Shown piece by piece: positions 17,216-27,378 of a stretch of DNA of 64,000 nt. The stretch lies in assembly GCF_007341385.1 (NCBI RefSeq), contig NZ_VJYD01000005.1:248001-312000 (forward strand), given 5' to 3'. Within the stretch, counting starts at the first letter, position 1. The number at the start of each line of letters is the position of its first letter. Made by a program: the position numbers and the translations under genes. Below the pieces are notes generated by a model. That model did not search any database. It worked only from the letters and a program-made list of their open reading frames with translations, and had not been told where the DNA came from. Source of the DNA: Flavobacterium daemonense. GTDB lineage: Bacteria > Bacteroidota > Bacteroidia > Flavobacteriales > Flavobacteriaceae.

Positions 17216-20089
17216 TTATTTCTTAATGAATTTCATTACCTGAATTTTATTATTTTCATCGTGTGCTTTGACCACATACAATCCTGTTTTCAGATCACTT
17301 ACATTATATTGAAAATCTGCATTTCCATTAGAAGTAAAACTTTTCACTAATTGTCCTGATATTGCATACACCTGAACTTTTGAAAACGCACTATTTAAAG
17401 TGAAATAATTTGAAACTGGATTTGGATATAAATTTACGGCACTTGTTTGTCCGAAATCTGGAATTGCCAAATTGGCCGTTTTATTTCCATAAATTCTATA
17501 TTCTCCAGGAGCTAAATTTACTGTCGCATTCACATCGGTAACATTTAAAGAAGAATTGTCCATTAAATTATACCAAGTTCCTGTGTATTGAAAACCTGTG
17601 GCAACATTTTGTGGTATTACATCAAAATTGGCCAAAATCAAAACATCTTTTAATTGAGTCGCTGCCAAATTGCTGTTTGTAATTTTAATATTTACTGTCA
17701 ATGTATTTGCATTTGCCATTGTCGCTGTTCCTGAGAAAACAGGTTCGGTCACCTTCATATTGATCATTTTAGCCCAATCATAATAAATTTTATTGCGATT
17801 TGTGTCGCCTAACCAATTTTCTGCCCATTGTGGCTGTGGTTTTGTATCAAGCTTGCAATCGCCAGCAATAGTTGCCGAAGCATCATTTACAGTTCCGTCA
17901 TTACAAGTATAAATCGAATCATCCCATCCTAATTCTCCAAAATGCCAAATCATTTTTGGTCCCGGAATCAAAAGCGAAACAGCTCCAATAGCTGACATTC
18001 TTGACAACGCTGTATTTAAGTTTTTCACATTATAAGTTCCTGATGTATTTCCGTACTGAACATTTTTATACATCAAGCGTTCTTCGTCATGACTTTCTGC
18101 ATAACCCATTAAACGATTTCCTGTGAAGCCACGGCTAGAACTCATCATTCTCGAAATATTGCTGCTTGACGAATATCCCATTGACAATTGATTGTACTGA
18201 TCTGTCATTTTTCCCCACATCATTACACCTTTGCTTGGCGTTTCTGCAACACGGTAATTTGCCCATTGTTGCTCTTCGCTGTCAGAACCTAAGTGTTCAA
18301 AAATGGTATAATGCGTTGGGTCAAGACTCCAAGAATAATCAGCATATTTTTTCAAGATATCAACTCGATCTTGCTGATAAGCATTGGTACAAGATTCATC
18401 TGAAGCTGTACAAGCCTGAGTAAATCCTTTGGTTAAATCCCAACGGAAACCATCAATTTTGTATTCTTGAATCCACTGTTTCACCACTCTTTCTACATAA
18501 TATTGTGTTTTTAAAGATTGATGATTAAAATCTTCTCCCACACTATAAGAGTGTTTTGCAACCGTATTGAAATACGGATTCTCTGAAGTTGGTGATCCAA
18601 AACCATCTCCGTCAGGATCATTCATCCACATTCTAACCATTGGATTTCTTCCAAAAGCATGATTTAAGGCAACGTCAAGAATCACTGCAATTCCGTTTTG
18701 GTGACACAAATCAATAAATTCTTTTAATTTGTCTGAAGTCCCATAAAATTTATCCAAGGCCATATGGAAGGAAGTATTGTAACCCCAGCTTTCATTTCCT
18801 TCAAATTCCATTACCGGCATTAATTCAATAGCATTTATTTTAAGTGTTTTAAAATAATCTATACGATCAATCAAAGTCTGATAATTTTTCTTCGCATCAA
18901 AATCTCTAACCAAAACTTCATAAACAACTAACTTGTCTTTTTCTGGTTTTGTAAAATTTGTTACTTGCCAATTGTATGGCGTTTGTCCCGTTTTAAGAAC
19001 TGTAACTTCAAAATTTTGTCCAGCCGGATAAGCAGGTAAATTTGGATATGAAGTCGCAGGAATTCCTGGATCATCATATGGTGATAAAACCAAAGTTGAA
19101 TAAGGATCTGCCGTTTTTACTAATGCAGGAGAATTTGCTATTGGCGTGCTCTCTCCTACCCAATATTGATATGTATTATTTGCTCCCGAAACCAATCCTG
19201 TCAATTCCAACCAAAATTTATCAGAAGACGGATCTTTTTTCATGGCATATGCTGTTGTTGGTTGCCAATTATTGAAACTTCCAGCAACGTAAACAAAATC
19301 TTTTAAGGGCGCATCTAAAACCAAAGTTGCTTTTGTTGCATCTGTGGCATTATAATTTATTCCATCAGCCAAACCTGCTGGCATAGCCTCTGAAACTGTA
19401 TTTGGATTTATAACAACCGAAAACTTTTTAGAAATTGTAACAGCGCCTTGAACCGCCACTAGCTCATAACTTTGATTTTCGGTAATATTATTTGCAGTAT
19501 AGGAATAACTTGCTGTACTTGCATTAGTATCAATTGTAGTTCCGTTTGACTTTAGCGTATAACTTGCTACTCCATTTGTATTTGTTGCTCCAATATTAAA
19601 ATTAGAACCAGACGCCAGAATTGTTGTGCTATTTTCGGCAGGAGAAGTCAAGGTTACTTGAAAAGAACCAACTTCGACTAAAATGTCTTGTGATTTTTTG
19701 TCTCCAGTTCCGTTTTTAGCTTTAATCAAAAAACCAATTTTTCCTATTCCAGTTGTATTGTAATAAGTGGTTGGCGTAATAGTTTTAGTATACGTATCGG
19801 TTCCTGCGTTGTAAGTAAATTTACTTTCTTCGCTTGAAGCTTCCCACGCACCATTGTTTGGAGTTCCTTTTTGAGTTGTGTCATTTGTATCAAATGCCCA
19901 GGCCCACATATATAAAGCATTTCCTGTAACACCCCATGTACTCTCGTTTATACTGCTTCCGTTTATTGTAATCGTAATAGAAGTAGTTTCCTCAAAAGTA
20001 GATGGACTTACCGAATATGTCACTGTTTGCTGTTGCCCAAATGAAATTGCCGACAACAAAAAGAAAAATAAAAGTAAAGTTTTTTTCAT
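17216..20089 (-). CDS. Secreted GH13 alpha-amylase with type IX sorting domain
   Basis: A large exported amylase of 957 residues that should cut starch outside the cell or at the surface. Order: signal peptide ending FGQ (19), N-terminal beta-sandwich modules (about 22-230), a CBM48-like domain (about 240-345, VYVAGSFNNWQP), the GH13 barrel (about 385-760) and a C-terminal Por-type sorting domain (about 880-957, NLYPNPVSNYF, ending VMKFIKK). Catalytic signatures: DVALNHAFG, nucleophile Asp551 in DGFRWD, acid Glu598 in IFEHLG, and ESHDE at 665-669. It is the last gene of the susCDE operon, but a terminator hairpin precedes it. Confidence 0.94.
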   Translation of the reverse strand: MKKTLLLFFFLLSAISFGQQQTVTYSVSPSTFEETTSITITINGSSINESTWGVTGNALYMWAWAFDTNDTTQKGTPNNGAWEASSEESKFTYNAGTDTYTKTITPTTYYNTTGIGKIGFLIKAKNGTGDKKSQDILVEVGSFQVTLTSPAENSTTILASGSNFNIGATNTNGVASYTLKSNGTTIDTNASTASYSYTANNITENQSYELVAVQGAVTISKKFSVVINPNTVSEAMPAGLADGINYNATDATKATLVLDAPLKDFVYVAGSFNNWQPTTAYAMKKDPSSDKFWLELTGLVSGANNTYQYWVGESTPIANSPALVKTADPYSTLVLSPYDDPGIPATSYPNLPAYPAGQNFEVTVLKTGQTPYNWQVTNFTKPEKDKLVVYEVLVRDFDAKKNYQTLIDRIDYFKTLKINAIELMPVMEFEGNESWGYNTSFHMALDKFYGTSDKLKEFIDLCHQNGIAVILDVALNHAFGRNPMVRMWMNDPDGDGFGSPTSENPYFNTVAKHSYSVGEDFNHQSLKTQYYVERVVKQWIQEYKIDGFRWDLTKGFTQACTASDESCTNAYQQDRVDILKKYADYSWSLDPTHYTIFEHLGSDSEEQQWANYRVAETPSKGVMMWGKMTDQYNQLSMGYSSSSNISRMMSSSRGFTGNRLMGYAESHDEERLMYKNVQYGNTSGTYNVKNLNTALSRMSAIGAVSLLIPGPKMIWHFGELGWDDSIYTCNDGTVNDASATIAGDCKLDTKPQPQWAENWLGDTNRNKIYYDWAKMINMKVTEPVFSGTATMANANTLTVNIKITNSNLAATQLKDVLILANFDVIPQNVATGFQYTGTWYNLMDNSSLNVTDVNATVNLAPGEYRIYGNKTANLAIPDFGQTSAVNLYPNPVSNYFTLNSAFSKVQVYAISGQLVKSFTSNGNADFQYNVSDLKTGLYVVKAHDENNKIQVMKFIKK

Positions 20090-20105
20090 AATTAATATGG
20101 TTATT

Positions 20106-20137
20106 AAAAAAGGCTATCCGTAGATAGCCTTTTTTTT
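20106..20137 (-). terminator. Terminator/attenuator between susE and the amylase gene
   Basis: Stem AAAAAAGGCTATC / GATAGCCTTTTTT with loop CGTA, flanked by A/T runs. It lies in the 57-bp gap after the SusE-like stop (20147) and before the amylase start (20089), so it may lower transcription of the amylase relative to susCDE, or protect the upstream mRNA end. Confidence 0.8.
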
Positions 20138-20146
20138 ACTAAAATT

Positions 20147-21223
20147 TTAGTTTTTAGTAAGTGTATAAGTATAATGTCTTGGTGTACTTAAATCCAATGA
20201 TATAGTATAGTTACCCGCAGAAGGAACTTTTATATTAGTAGGGTCATTAAATTCTAAGACATTGTCTGCACCTGCATCACCATAGTTAATATCCCAACCA
20301 TCATTTGCTCTGAATTTAATTTCACCCGCAGCCAAAGCAACTTTTAAGCTCCATTTTTTTGCAGTGCTGTCATATGTCATATCAATATCAGCCCCCCAAC
20401 CATCACCTCCGGTAATAGCTGCTGTTGCGCTTCCTATAACTCCCCATTTAGTAGAAGTTAAAGAATATTTTAATGTTTTTGTATCAGCCTTTACCCAGTA
20501 ATAACCTGCTGATGCCACTGGAATATTAGCACCTCCGTCAACTGTTAGAGTTCCAGCATCAGCCCCCATTCCAAACTTGTGATCCCAATTTGCTGCAGGT
20601 GTAAACAAGAATTCTCCAGGAGCTGCAAAATAAACATATCCTTCAAAAGCAGTTTTACCGTAACCTTCGGCTATAACTTGAGGAGCTGTCGTAGGGGTCC
20701 AATCTCCTCCATAACCACTTGCATTTTGATAACCTCCTGGAAGCCACAATTTAGGGCTTTCAGTAGTATAAGCACTTACTGTAATTCCTACTGCAGATGA
20801 GTACATTACATTTGAACCATTTGTATCAGATTTTACTCTAACCTCATAATCAGTCGCTGTAAACGGCACTGCACCCAATGCTAGAGCTGCACCGTTCATT
20901 TTAGATACAGAAACAGAAGTTTGGTTTTCAGATTTAGTAGAACCTAATTCCTGAGGTGTTTTAAAATTATTTCCTTTCACATCCATTTGTACGGTATAGT
21001 TTACTTCAACATCTCCACCATAATTAGCAGATTTCCAAGTAAATCGCTCCGCTTGATTATCTGCTGCATCTGGAGTTAATGTATAAGCTGAGCCAGATGA
21101 AGGTGCCGTTAATACTGGTGAATCAATTCCTGTGATAACAGGTCTGTCCTGTACATCTTCAACGCTGCATGATATTGCAACTAATGCTAATAAAGCAATT
21201 AGTGATTTTGTTATATTTTTCAT
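20147..21223 (-). CDS. susE: SusE/SusF-like outer-membrane starch-binding lipoprotein
   Basis: A surface lipoprotein that binds maltooligosaccharides next to the SusCD pair. The signal peptide ends in the lipobox AISC (Cys19), followed by the acidic SVED stretch that fits surface export. The N-terminal domain (about 30-150) is SusE-like (SPVLTAPSSGSAYTLT, FTWKSANYGG). The C-terminal part has two related carbohydrate-binding modules (about 155-255 and 258-355), each with a LWLPGGY- or GVIGSA-type start and conserved Trp residues. Its 358 residues suit SusE rather than the longer SusF. It follows susD with a 19-bp gap. Confidence 0.9.
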   Translation of the reverse strand: MKNITKSLIALLALVAISCSVEDVQDRPVITGIDSPVLTAPSSGSAYTLTPDAADNQAERFTWKSANYGGDVEVNYTVQMDVKGNNFKTPQELGSTKSENQTSVSVSKMNGAALALGAVPFTATDYEVRVKSDTNGSNVMYSSAVGITVSAYTTESPKLWLPGGYQNASGYGGDWTPTTAPQVIAEGYGKTAFEGYVYFAAPGEFLFTPAANWDHKFGMGADAGTLTVDGGANIPVASAGYYWVKADTKTLKYSLTSTKWGVIGSATAAITGGDGWGADIDMTYDSTAKKWSLKVALAAGEIKFRANDGWDINYGDAGADNVLEFNDPTNIKVPSAGNYTISLDLSTPRHYTYTLTKN

Positions 21224-21242
21224 TTGGTATATTTTTAGTTAG

Positions 21243-23048
21243 TTAGTATCCTGGGTTTTGTTTTAAATTTTGATTTGATCCTAAAGCACCTGCTGGTATT
21301 GGAAATAAATCTCTAAAAGTCTGAGTTGAAGTTCCGTTTGCGACATTACCTTTCCAAGGCCATAAATAGCTTCCTCCAGTAAATTTCCCAAAACGAATTA
21401 AATCGGTTCTGCGATGTCCTTCCCAATGTAATTCTCTAGCTCTTTCATCAAGAATAAAATTCAAAGTAAGATCACCTTGGTTTATAGTAGTCGCATGTGC
21501 TCTTGTTCTCACAGCATTTACATAAGTTGTTGCATTACTCATGCTTCCAGCTCCTCTGATTGCACATTCAGCATACATCAAATAAGCATCAGCTAATCTG
21601 AAAATTGGAAAATCTGTATCGGCAAAATTTCCTGTTTTATCAGATCCCGAAACACCATTTACATCAACGTTTTTAAATTTCTGTAATGCATATCCATCTG
21701 TAAAACTTCCAATATCAGCAATTTCTAAACTTTGACCTGGTGTAAATGCATCAATCCTTGTGTCCGTCCATAGTTTTTGAGGTCCAACTTTAACAGCAGC
21801 AGCAGGTACATCAACAACAACTCCATTAAGTGTTATTACGCCATTTTTCGAATTAAATACGTATGTTTTATTGATATCAAATCCAGCTTGATCTGATGCT
21901 TTCCCATTCGAATCAAAAAGAAGTCCTTTGTCATTAATTAACTTGTAATTTTTATCAAATTTGTAAAAATCAAATGAACTACTGTTAGCTCCAAAAAAAT
22001 TAACAAATGAAGAAGTTGTTCGAACTCCTCCCCAGCCTCCGGCAATTCCAAACTCTCCAATTGTCATTGCGCCTCCAACAGGAGCATGTACTAAGAAAGT
22101 TGTGCCTCCGTATGTTTGAGTGTTAATTCCGTCAAAAGAAATTGCAAAAATAAATTCATTTTGCGCTCCATTTTTGTTATTATCTGCAAGAAACAATTGG
22201 TTGTAATTGTTGTGCAAAGCATAACCTGAAGCGATAACTTTATCTAATAAAGGAACAGCTTCAGCATAATGATCTGTACCAATATAAACTTTAGCATTCA
22301 TGTATAGTTTAGCCTGAAGCATCCACGCAGCAGCCTGATCCACACGATATGCTTCGTTTGATTTTGGTGCTTTTAATAATGGTGTAATCGCCGTTAACTC
22401 ATCATCGATAAACTTATAAATCTGAGCTCTTGAAGCATATTCCGGATAGTAGAATGTTGTTGGAGAATCTTCTGTTACGATAGATCCAGCTCCAAAAGTA
22501 TCTACTAAATGCCAATACGTCATTGCTCGTAAAAAACGAGCTTCTGCGCGAAATGTTTTAATTTCTGCTAATGTTGCAGCATCTGTCAATCCTCTTGCTG
22601 CTAATTTTGCATCTGTAGTTTGTCTTAAAAATTCATTACAGTTTACAATCTGGAAAGAAAAACGTGCAAAGGTCGCTGCAATAAATGTATCTGATGATGA
22701 CCAAGTTTGTGAATGGAAATCTTTAATTGTTCCGTCATTCCAAGCAATAACCGCCTCATCAGTTGTTAATTCCTGCATCATCCAAAAACCTCTAATATAT
22801 TGACTTGTTCCTTCGTCAATACCAGAAATATCAGGACTTCCTGCAGGACCTTGCTGACCAGTAGTCGCAAAACCAGCATATAATTTTGCTAAATTTTGTT
22901 TGTAAGCTGCCGGATCTTTAAAAAGCTCGTCACTACTTACAGAATCTCCGTTATCAGGTGATTGGTTTAGATCATCTGTACATGATGAAAACAACATCGT
23001 CATCATAAACAAAGAAATACCTATTAATTTTATTTGTATCTTTTTCAT
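21243..23048 (-). CDS. susD: SusD-like starch-binding outer-membrane lipoprotein
   Basis: The surface lid protein of a SusCD glycan importer. The 601-residue protein has a lipobox FSSC (Cys23) followed by acidic residues, an N-terminal SusD TPR region (about 80-260, including TFRAEARFLRAMTYWHLVDTFG split over 165-186) and a C-terminal RagB/SusD domain ending in the usual FPIPAGALGSNQNLKQNPGY. It lies 17 bp after susC. The presence of SusE and amylase beside it points to starch or maltodextrin as ligand. Confidence 0.95.
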   Translation of the reverse strand: MKKIQIKLIGISLFMMTMLFSSCTDDLNQSPDNGDSVSSDELFKDPAAYKQNLAKLYAGFATTGQQGPAGSPDISGIDEGTSQYIRGFWMMQELTTDEAVIAWNDGTIKDFHSQTWSSSDTFIAATFARFSFQIVNCNEFLRQTTDAKLAARGLTDAATLAEIKTFRAEARFLRAMTYWHLVDTFGAGSIVTEDSPTTFYYPEYASRAQIYKFIDDELTAITPLLKAPKSNEAYRVDQAAAWMLQAKLYMNAKVYIGTDHYAEAVPLLDKVIASGYALHNNYNQLFLADNNKNGAQNEFIFAISFDGINTQTYGGTTFLVHAPVGGAMTIGEFGIAGGWGGVRTTSSFVNFFGANSSSFDFYKFDKNYKLINDKGLLFDSNGKASDQAGFDINKTYVFNSKNGVITLNGVVVDVPAAAVKVGPQKLWTDTRIDAFTPGQSLEIADIGSFTDGYALQKFKNVDVNGVSGSDKTGNFADTDFPIFRLADAYLMYAECAIRGAGSMSNATTYVNAVRTRAHATTINQGDLTLNFILDERARELHWEGHRRTDLIRFGKFTGGSYLWPWKGNVANGTSTQTFRDLFPIPAGALGSNQNLKQNPGY

Positions 23049-23065
23049 TTTTCTTGTTATTTGAA

Positions 23066-26011
23066 TTAGAAGTTAGCGTTTAATCCTAACATGAAAGTAA
23101 TTGGTCTCGGATAAACATTATTATCAATACCATTAGAAATTTCAGGGTTCAAACCTTCATACTTTGTAATAGTTAAAACATTCTGAGCAGATGCCGTCAA
23201 TTTTAACATCGAAATACCTTTGATTTTCTGGTTGAAGGTATAACCAATCGTAACATTATCTAATTTTACGAAAGATGCATCTTGTATGTAATAATCCGAA
23301 TGCATTTGAAAATCAGTTTGTTTTTTAAACCCTGTCTCTAATAGATTTTCTACTCCATTTGACAAATCATTTTGTCTGCTCGTTATTACATTAACATAAG
23401 TTCCATTTCCAGAGTCTACGTTATTGTATAAAAAGTTCCCCCAAGAACCTCTCCAGTTCATAGAAAAATCCCAGTTTTTATAAGTTAAACTAGTATAAAA
23501 TCCGTAGAAAACATCAGCAGCAGGTTTATGAAAACGATATTTATCATCGGCATTTACAATTCCGTCTTTATTACGATCTACAAAAACTCCATCTAAAGGC
23601 TTACCATCTGCCCCGTAAGCTTGCTCATATACATAGAATGAATTAGGTGCATAACCAACTTGGTTATTTTGAATTTTATTTCCAGTTCCTCCAGAAATAT
23701 TATCTCCAGCTTCTAATCCAGGTGTATTATCCTGAGTTGTAGTTAATTTTGTGATTTTTGAATTTTGGAACGTAATATTTCCTCCAATTTTCCACTCTAA
23801 ATTATCTGTTTGCACTGGAATAACCTCAGCGGAAAGCTCAATACCTTTGTTTTTAAGACTACCAACATTGTAATTGTCATAGTTAGAAAACCCAAAGAAA
23901 GCAGGATTTTGAGTATATAACAATAAATCGTCTGTAGTTCTTTGGTAAACGTCAGCAGTACCCGTAATTCTATTATTAAATAACCCGAAATCTAAACCAA
24001 TATTTATTGTTGTAGTTTGTTCCCATTTCAAATTACTATTATATGGCTGTGGTCTGTAAGTTGTATAAAAAGTATTTCCAATTTGATATTGTGCAGCACT
24101 ATTTGAAGCCAAATACAATGGAATAGAAGGATAAGCATTTCCTATATTTTGCTGTCCTGTAATACCCCAACCTCCTCTTAATTTAATAGAGTTAATGCTA
24201 GTTACATCTTTTAAGAAATTTTCTTCGTTTAATTTCCAAGCAACAGAAACTGCAGGGAAATTTGACCAACGATATTGTTCCGTAAATCTAGAAGTTCCGT
24301 CACGTCTTAAAGAAACAGTTGCTAAATATTTCTCAGCTACAGTGAAATTCGCTCTTCCAAAAAATGATTGTAGGTTAATATGAGTTGGCGTAAATAACTC
24401 AACAGTATTTAAATCATTTTCAAAATTGTAATTAGATTTGTTTTTTTCTTCTCTAAAATCCTGATACGTATAGCCTCCTGTTACATCAACCTGAGTATCT
24501 ATCGCATCAATTTTTTTATTATAGTTCAAGTACAAGTCCATTAACTTGTTATTTCTCTTTTCTATATTTTCATAATTATTATTATATCCTGAACCTTTTA
24601 GTCCATTCAAATAATCCGCATCAATTCCTCCGTAACCTCTACCACTCATTTGATCATATCCAAAATTTGCAACTGCCTTTAATTCTGGCAAAAAGTGCAT
24701 TTTATAATCTAATTGGATATTTCCGATACTTCTATTGAAAGTACCAAAATTATCTTGCTGGTTAATCATTGCTACAGGATTTTTCCCTGCCAATTGATTA
24801 AATTCTGTTGGGCTGGTTAACCATTGAAAATAAGTTCCGTCAGCATTTTTTACTGATTGAGTTGGATCGAAAGCTACAGCAGCTCCTACAGCTCCAGTAT
24901 TACTATAATTACTTTTGATTATAGAAGTATTATTATTAACCTGGATTTTTAAATGATTGTCAAAGAAATCTCCTACCAACGAAACTCCTAAAGTTGTTCT
25001 TTCGAAGTTATCTCTTAACAAAACACCATTTAAGTTAGTATACCCTACAGAAGCTCTATAAGAAATGTTATCTTTTCCTCCACTAGCAGAAATATTTTGA
25101 TCTGTTCCCATAGCGGTTCTGTAAATTTCGTCCTGCCAATTTGTGTTAGCCTGACCCATTACTGCTTGTTGCGAAGCACTTCCATTTGCAGTTACAAAAT
25201 CTCTAAACTGCCCGCTTGATAAAGCGTCAACTTTTTGAGTTATTTCAGAAACTTGGAAATTACCATTATAACTTACTTTGATATCACCAGCTTTCCCTTT
25301 TTTAGTAGTAATAATGATTACACCATTTGAAGCTCTTGAACCATAAATTGCAGTTGCCGAAGCATCTTTTAAAACTGAAATAGATTCGATATCATTTTGG
25401 TTGATTGTAGACAATGGGTTTCTTCCGCCTTCAACTCCTCCATTTGCAACAGGAATACCATCAATTACATATAATGGATCATTGTTTGCACTAAGAGAAG
25501 ATCCACTACGGATTCTTACAATTGGATCAGCTCCTGGAGAACCTCCACCATTAATAATCTGTAAACCAGCAACTTTACCTTGAATCATTTGATCTGCAGA
25601 TTGCACTGGTCCTTTATTAAAGTCTTTTGCACCTAAAACAGTTACAGCTCCTGTCGCATCTTTTTTCTTAACAGTACCGTAACCTACTTGTACAACAACC
25701 TCTTTAAGTTGGTTTGTATCTTCTTCAAGTGAAACGCTTACGTTTTTTTGTCCCGAAAAAGTTACTGTACTGCTTACATATCCAATAAATGACACGACAA
25801 TTTTATCGCCATTCTTTAAATTTGGCAATTGAAATTTCCCGTCAAAATCTGTAGAAGTACCTGCTTTTGAGCCTTGTACATTTACATTTACTCCCGGAAT
25901 CGGCTGTCCTGTCGCCTTATCGACAACAGTTCCATTTAATGTGCTTTGAGCGAACACAGCAAACGGCAGCAGTAGGAATAAAAATAACAACTTTTTGTAA
26001 ATTGTTTTCAT
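23066..26011 (-). CDS. susC: SusC-like TonB-dependent outer-membrane maltooligosaccharide transporter
   Basis: The barrel of the SusCD importer, which moves maltooligosaccharides into the periplasm with TonB energy. It has a signal peptide ending FAQ (22), a carboxypeptidase-like regulatory domain (about 24-105, LNGTVVDKATGQPIPGVNV), a plug domain (about 115-235 with SVLKDASATAIYGSRASNG) and a 22-strand barrel to the C-terminal Phe. 981 residues is typical. It is the first gene of the susC-susD-susE-amylase operon, divergent from the LacI-type regulator, with a good promoter at 26077-26105. Confidence 0.96.
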   Translation of the reverse strand: MKTIYKKLLFLFLLLPFAVFAQSTLNGTVVDKATGQPIPGVNVNVQGSKAGTSTDFDGKFQLPNLKNGDKIVVSFIGYVSSTVTFSGQKNVSVSLEEDTNQLKEVVVQVGYGTVKKKDATGAVTVLGAKDFNKGPVQSADQMIQGKVAGLQIINGGGSPGADPIVRIRSGSSLSANNDPLYVIDGIPVANGGVEGGRNPLSTINQNDIESISVLKDASATAIYGSRASNGVIIITTKKGKAGDIKVSYNGNFQVSEITQKVDALSSGQFRDFVTANGSASQQAVMGQANTNWQDEIYRTAMGTDQNISASGGKDNISYRASVGYTNLNGVLLRDNFERTTLGVSLVGDFFDNHLKIQVNNNTSIIKSNYSNTGAVGAAVAFDPTQSVKNADGTYFQWLTSPTEFNQLAGKNPVAMINQQDNFGTFNRSIGNIQLDYKMHFLPELKAVANFGYDQMSGRGYGGIDADYLNGLKGSGYNNNYENIEKRNNKLMDLYLNYNKKIDAIDTQVDVTGGYTYQDFREEKNKSNYNFENDLNTVELFTPTHINLQSFFGRANFTVAEKYLATVSLRRDGTSRFTEQYRWSNFPAVSVAWKLNEENFLKDVTSINSIKLRGGWGITGQQNIGNAYPSIPLYLASNSAAQYQIGNTFYTTYRPQPYNSNLKWEQTTTINIGLDFGLFNNRITGTADVYQRTTDDLLLYTQNPAFFGFSNYDNYNVGSLKNKGIELSAEVIPVQTDNLEWKIGGNITFQNSKITKLTTTQDNTPGLEAGDNISGGTGNKIQNNQVGYAPNSFYVYEQAYGADGKPLDGVFVDRNKDGIVNADDKYRFHKPAADVFYGFYTSLTYKNWDFSMNWRGSWGNFLYNNVDSGNGTYVNVITSRQNDLSNGVENLLETGFKKQTDFQMHSDYYIQDASFVKLDNVTIGYTFNQKIKGISMLKLTASAQNVLTITKYEGLNPEISNGIDNNVYPRPITFMLGLNANF

Positions 26012-26054
26012 ACTTTTTGTTTAAATTAGTTTGAGTTTGTGATTGTTAGTTAAG

Positions 26055-26073
26055 TTTTTAATTTTACTTCGAA
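26055..26073. promoter_or_regulatory. Candidate operator site at the susC transcription start
   Basis: The stretch TTTTTAATTTTACTTCGAA at 26055-26073 recurs with two mismatches at 27379-27397 before the sugar-transporter gene. It contains palindromic TTCGAA and covers the expected susC start point (about 26070). As it precedes both gene sets that flank the LacI-type regulator, it may be that regulator's binding site. Binding is inference. Confidence 0.4.
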
Positions 26074-26076
26074 TTT

Positions 26077-26105
26077 CAAAATTATGAATTTATTAACACG
26101 AACAA
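26077..26105 (-). promoter_or_regulatory. Promoter of the susC operon
   Basis: On the minus strand TTG (26105-26103), an 18-base spacer and TAATTTTG (26084-26077) fit the TTG/TAnnTTTG consensus. It leaves a 5' untranslated leader of roughly 60 bases before the susC ATG. Confidence 0.7.
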
Positions 26106-26246
26106 CCGGTGGCAATTTTTATTGGTTTACGAAAACGTGGTAGTGTTGAAAACTTTCTATTTTTTGTAATCTTTTAAGTCAAAAATTGTCAATACCAAAA
26201 ATATTATCCATCTTTATTATCAATTAGATTTTTTCCAAAAAACGCT

Positions 26247-27278
26247 ATGAAACGTAAAATAACCTTAAAACAGATAGCAAAAGAACTTGACGTATCTATT
26301 TCAACTGTCTCAAAATCACTTAGAAACAGTCTTGAAATAGGCGAAGAAACACGTCTAAAAGTGCAAGCTTTTGCTAAGTTTTACAACTATAAGCCTAACA
26401 ACATCGCCCTTAGTCTAAAAAACCGAAAAACCAAAAGTATTGGTATTATCATTCCGGAAATTGTACATTATTTTTTCTCTACTGTAATCAACGGAATTGA
26501 GCAGGTTGCAAACGAACACGGTTATAGCGTAGTAATCTGTTTATCAGATGATTCCTTTGATAAAGAAGTTTTAAATATGGAAATGCTGGCCAACGGAAGT
26601 ATCGATGGTTTTATCATGTCGCTTTCTAAAGAAACACAGTACAAAGGTGACTTTCACCACATTACAGAAGTTATCAATCAAGGAATGCCGGTAGTTATGT
26701 TCGACCGTGTTACCAATGATATATTGTGCGATAAGGTAATTATTGATGATAAAGCCGCTGCATACGAAGCGGTTCAAAGTTTAATTAATAATGGAAGAAA
26801 AAAAATCGCTTTAGTAACAACTGTCGATTATGTAAGTGTTGGAAAACTAAGAACTGACGGTTACGAAAAAGCGCTTTTAGACAACGGAATTCCGTTCAAC
26901 GAAGATCTAATCATCAAAATTGAAGATGTAGATACCTGCGAAATAACTATTTCTGAGCTTCTGCACGCTAGAGCTTTTGATGCTGTTTTCGCAGTAAATG
27001 AGCTTTTTGCAGTAACTATTATCAAAACGGCATCAAAAATGGGATTAAAAGTTCCCGAAGATTTAGCGGTAATTGCATTTACTGACGGAATTATTTCAAA
27101 ATACTCCACTCCAAGTATTACAACGGTAAGTCAAAGTGGCGAAAAAATGGGCAACAAAGCGGCGAAAATGCTTATTGAACGACTTGAGGCCGAACATGAC
27201 GACGATGAAGACGAAAACGAAAATTATACTACAGAAGTTATAGAAACTCACCTTATAAAAAGAGAATCTACTGACTAA
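26247..27278 (+). CDS. LacI-family transcriptional regulator of the starch locus
   Basis: A sugar-responsive regulator of 343 residues: N-terminal helix-turn-helix (about 4-25, TLKQIAKELDVSISTVSKSL), hinge near 50-60 (PNNIALSLKNRKT) and a periplasmic-binding-protein-like effector domain (about 62-330, SIGIIIPEIVHYFFS). It is divergent from susC and directly precedes the sugar transporter and maltose-use genes, so it most likely controls both. Bacteroides uses the unrelated SusR for the same job; a LacI-type regulator fits flavobacterial maltose loci. Effector and sign of regulation are not visible. Confidence 0.92.
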   Translation: MKRKITLKQIAKELDVSISTVSKSLRNSLEIGEETRLKVQAFAKFYNYKPNNIALSLKNRKTKSIGIIIPEIVHYFFSTVINGIEQVANEHGYSVVICLSDDSFDKEVLNMEMLANGSIDGFIMSLSKETQYKGDFHHITEVINQGMPVVMFDRVTNDILCDKVIIDDKAAAYEAVQSLINNGRKKIALVTTVDYVSVGKLRTDGYEKALLDNGIPFNEDLIIKIEDVDTCEITISELLHARAFDAVFAVNELFAVTIIKTASKMGLKVPEDLAVIAFTDGIISKYSTPSITTVSQSGEKMGNKAAKMLIERLEAEHDDDEDENENYTTEVIETHLIKRESTD

Positions 27279-27301
27279 TTTTCTTAAAATCAACGCATTC
27301 T

Positions 27302-27333
27302 AAAGCCATAAAAAATATTTATGGCTTTTTTAT
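27302..27333 (+). terminator. Terminator after the LacI-type gene
   Basis: Perfect 11-bp stem AAAGCCATAAA / TTTATGGCTTT with a 5-base loop and a T run, 24 bp past the stop. It separates the regulator from the transporter operon. Confidence 0.85.
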
Positions 27334-27378
27334 TAGCTTAAATAAAAAAATAATTTATACTTTTACGCCCAGTCAAGG

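Noticed and set aside
20106..20137. Palindromic mobile repeat
   Set aside because: Short GC stem with A/T runs and no matching copies in the window fits a terminator better.
26120..26160. LacI-type operator in the GTTTACGAAAACGTGG stretch
   Set aside because: No convincing palindrome and no second copy near the transporter operon; the TTTTACTTCGAA motif is a better candidate.
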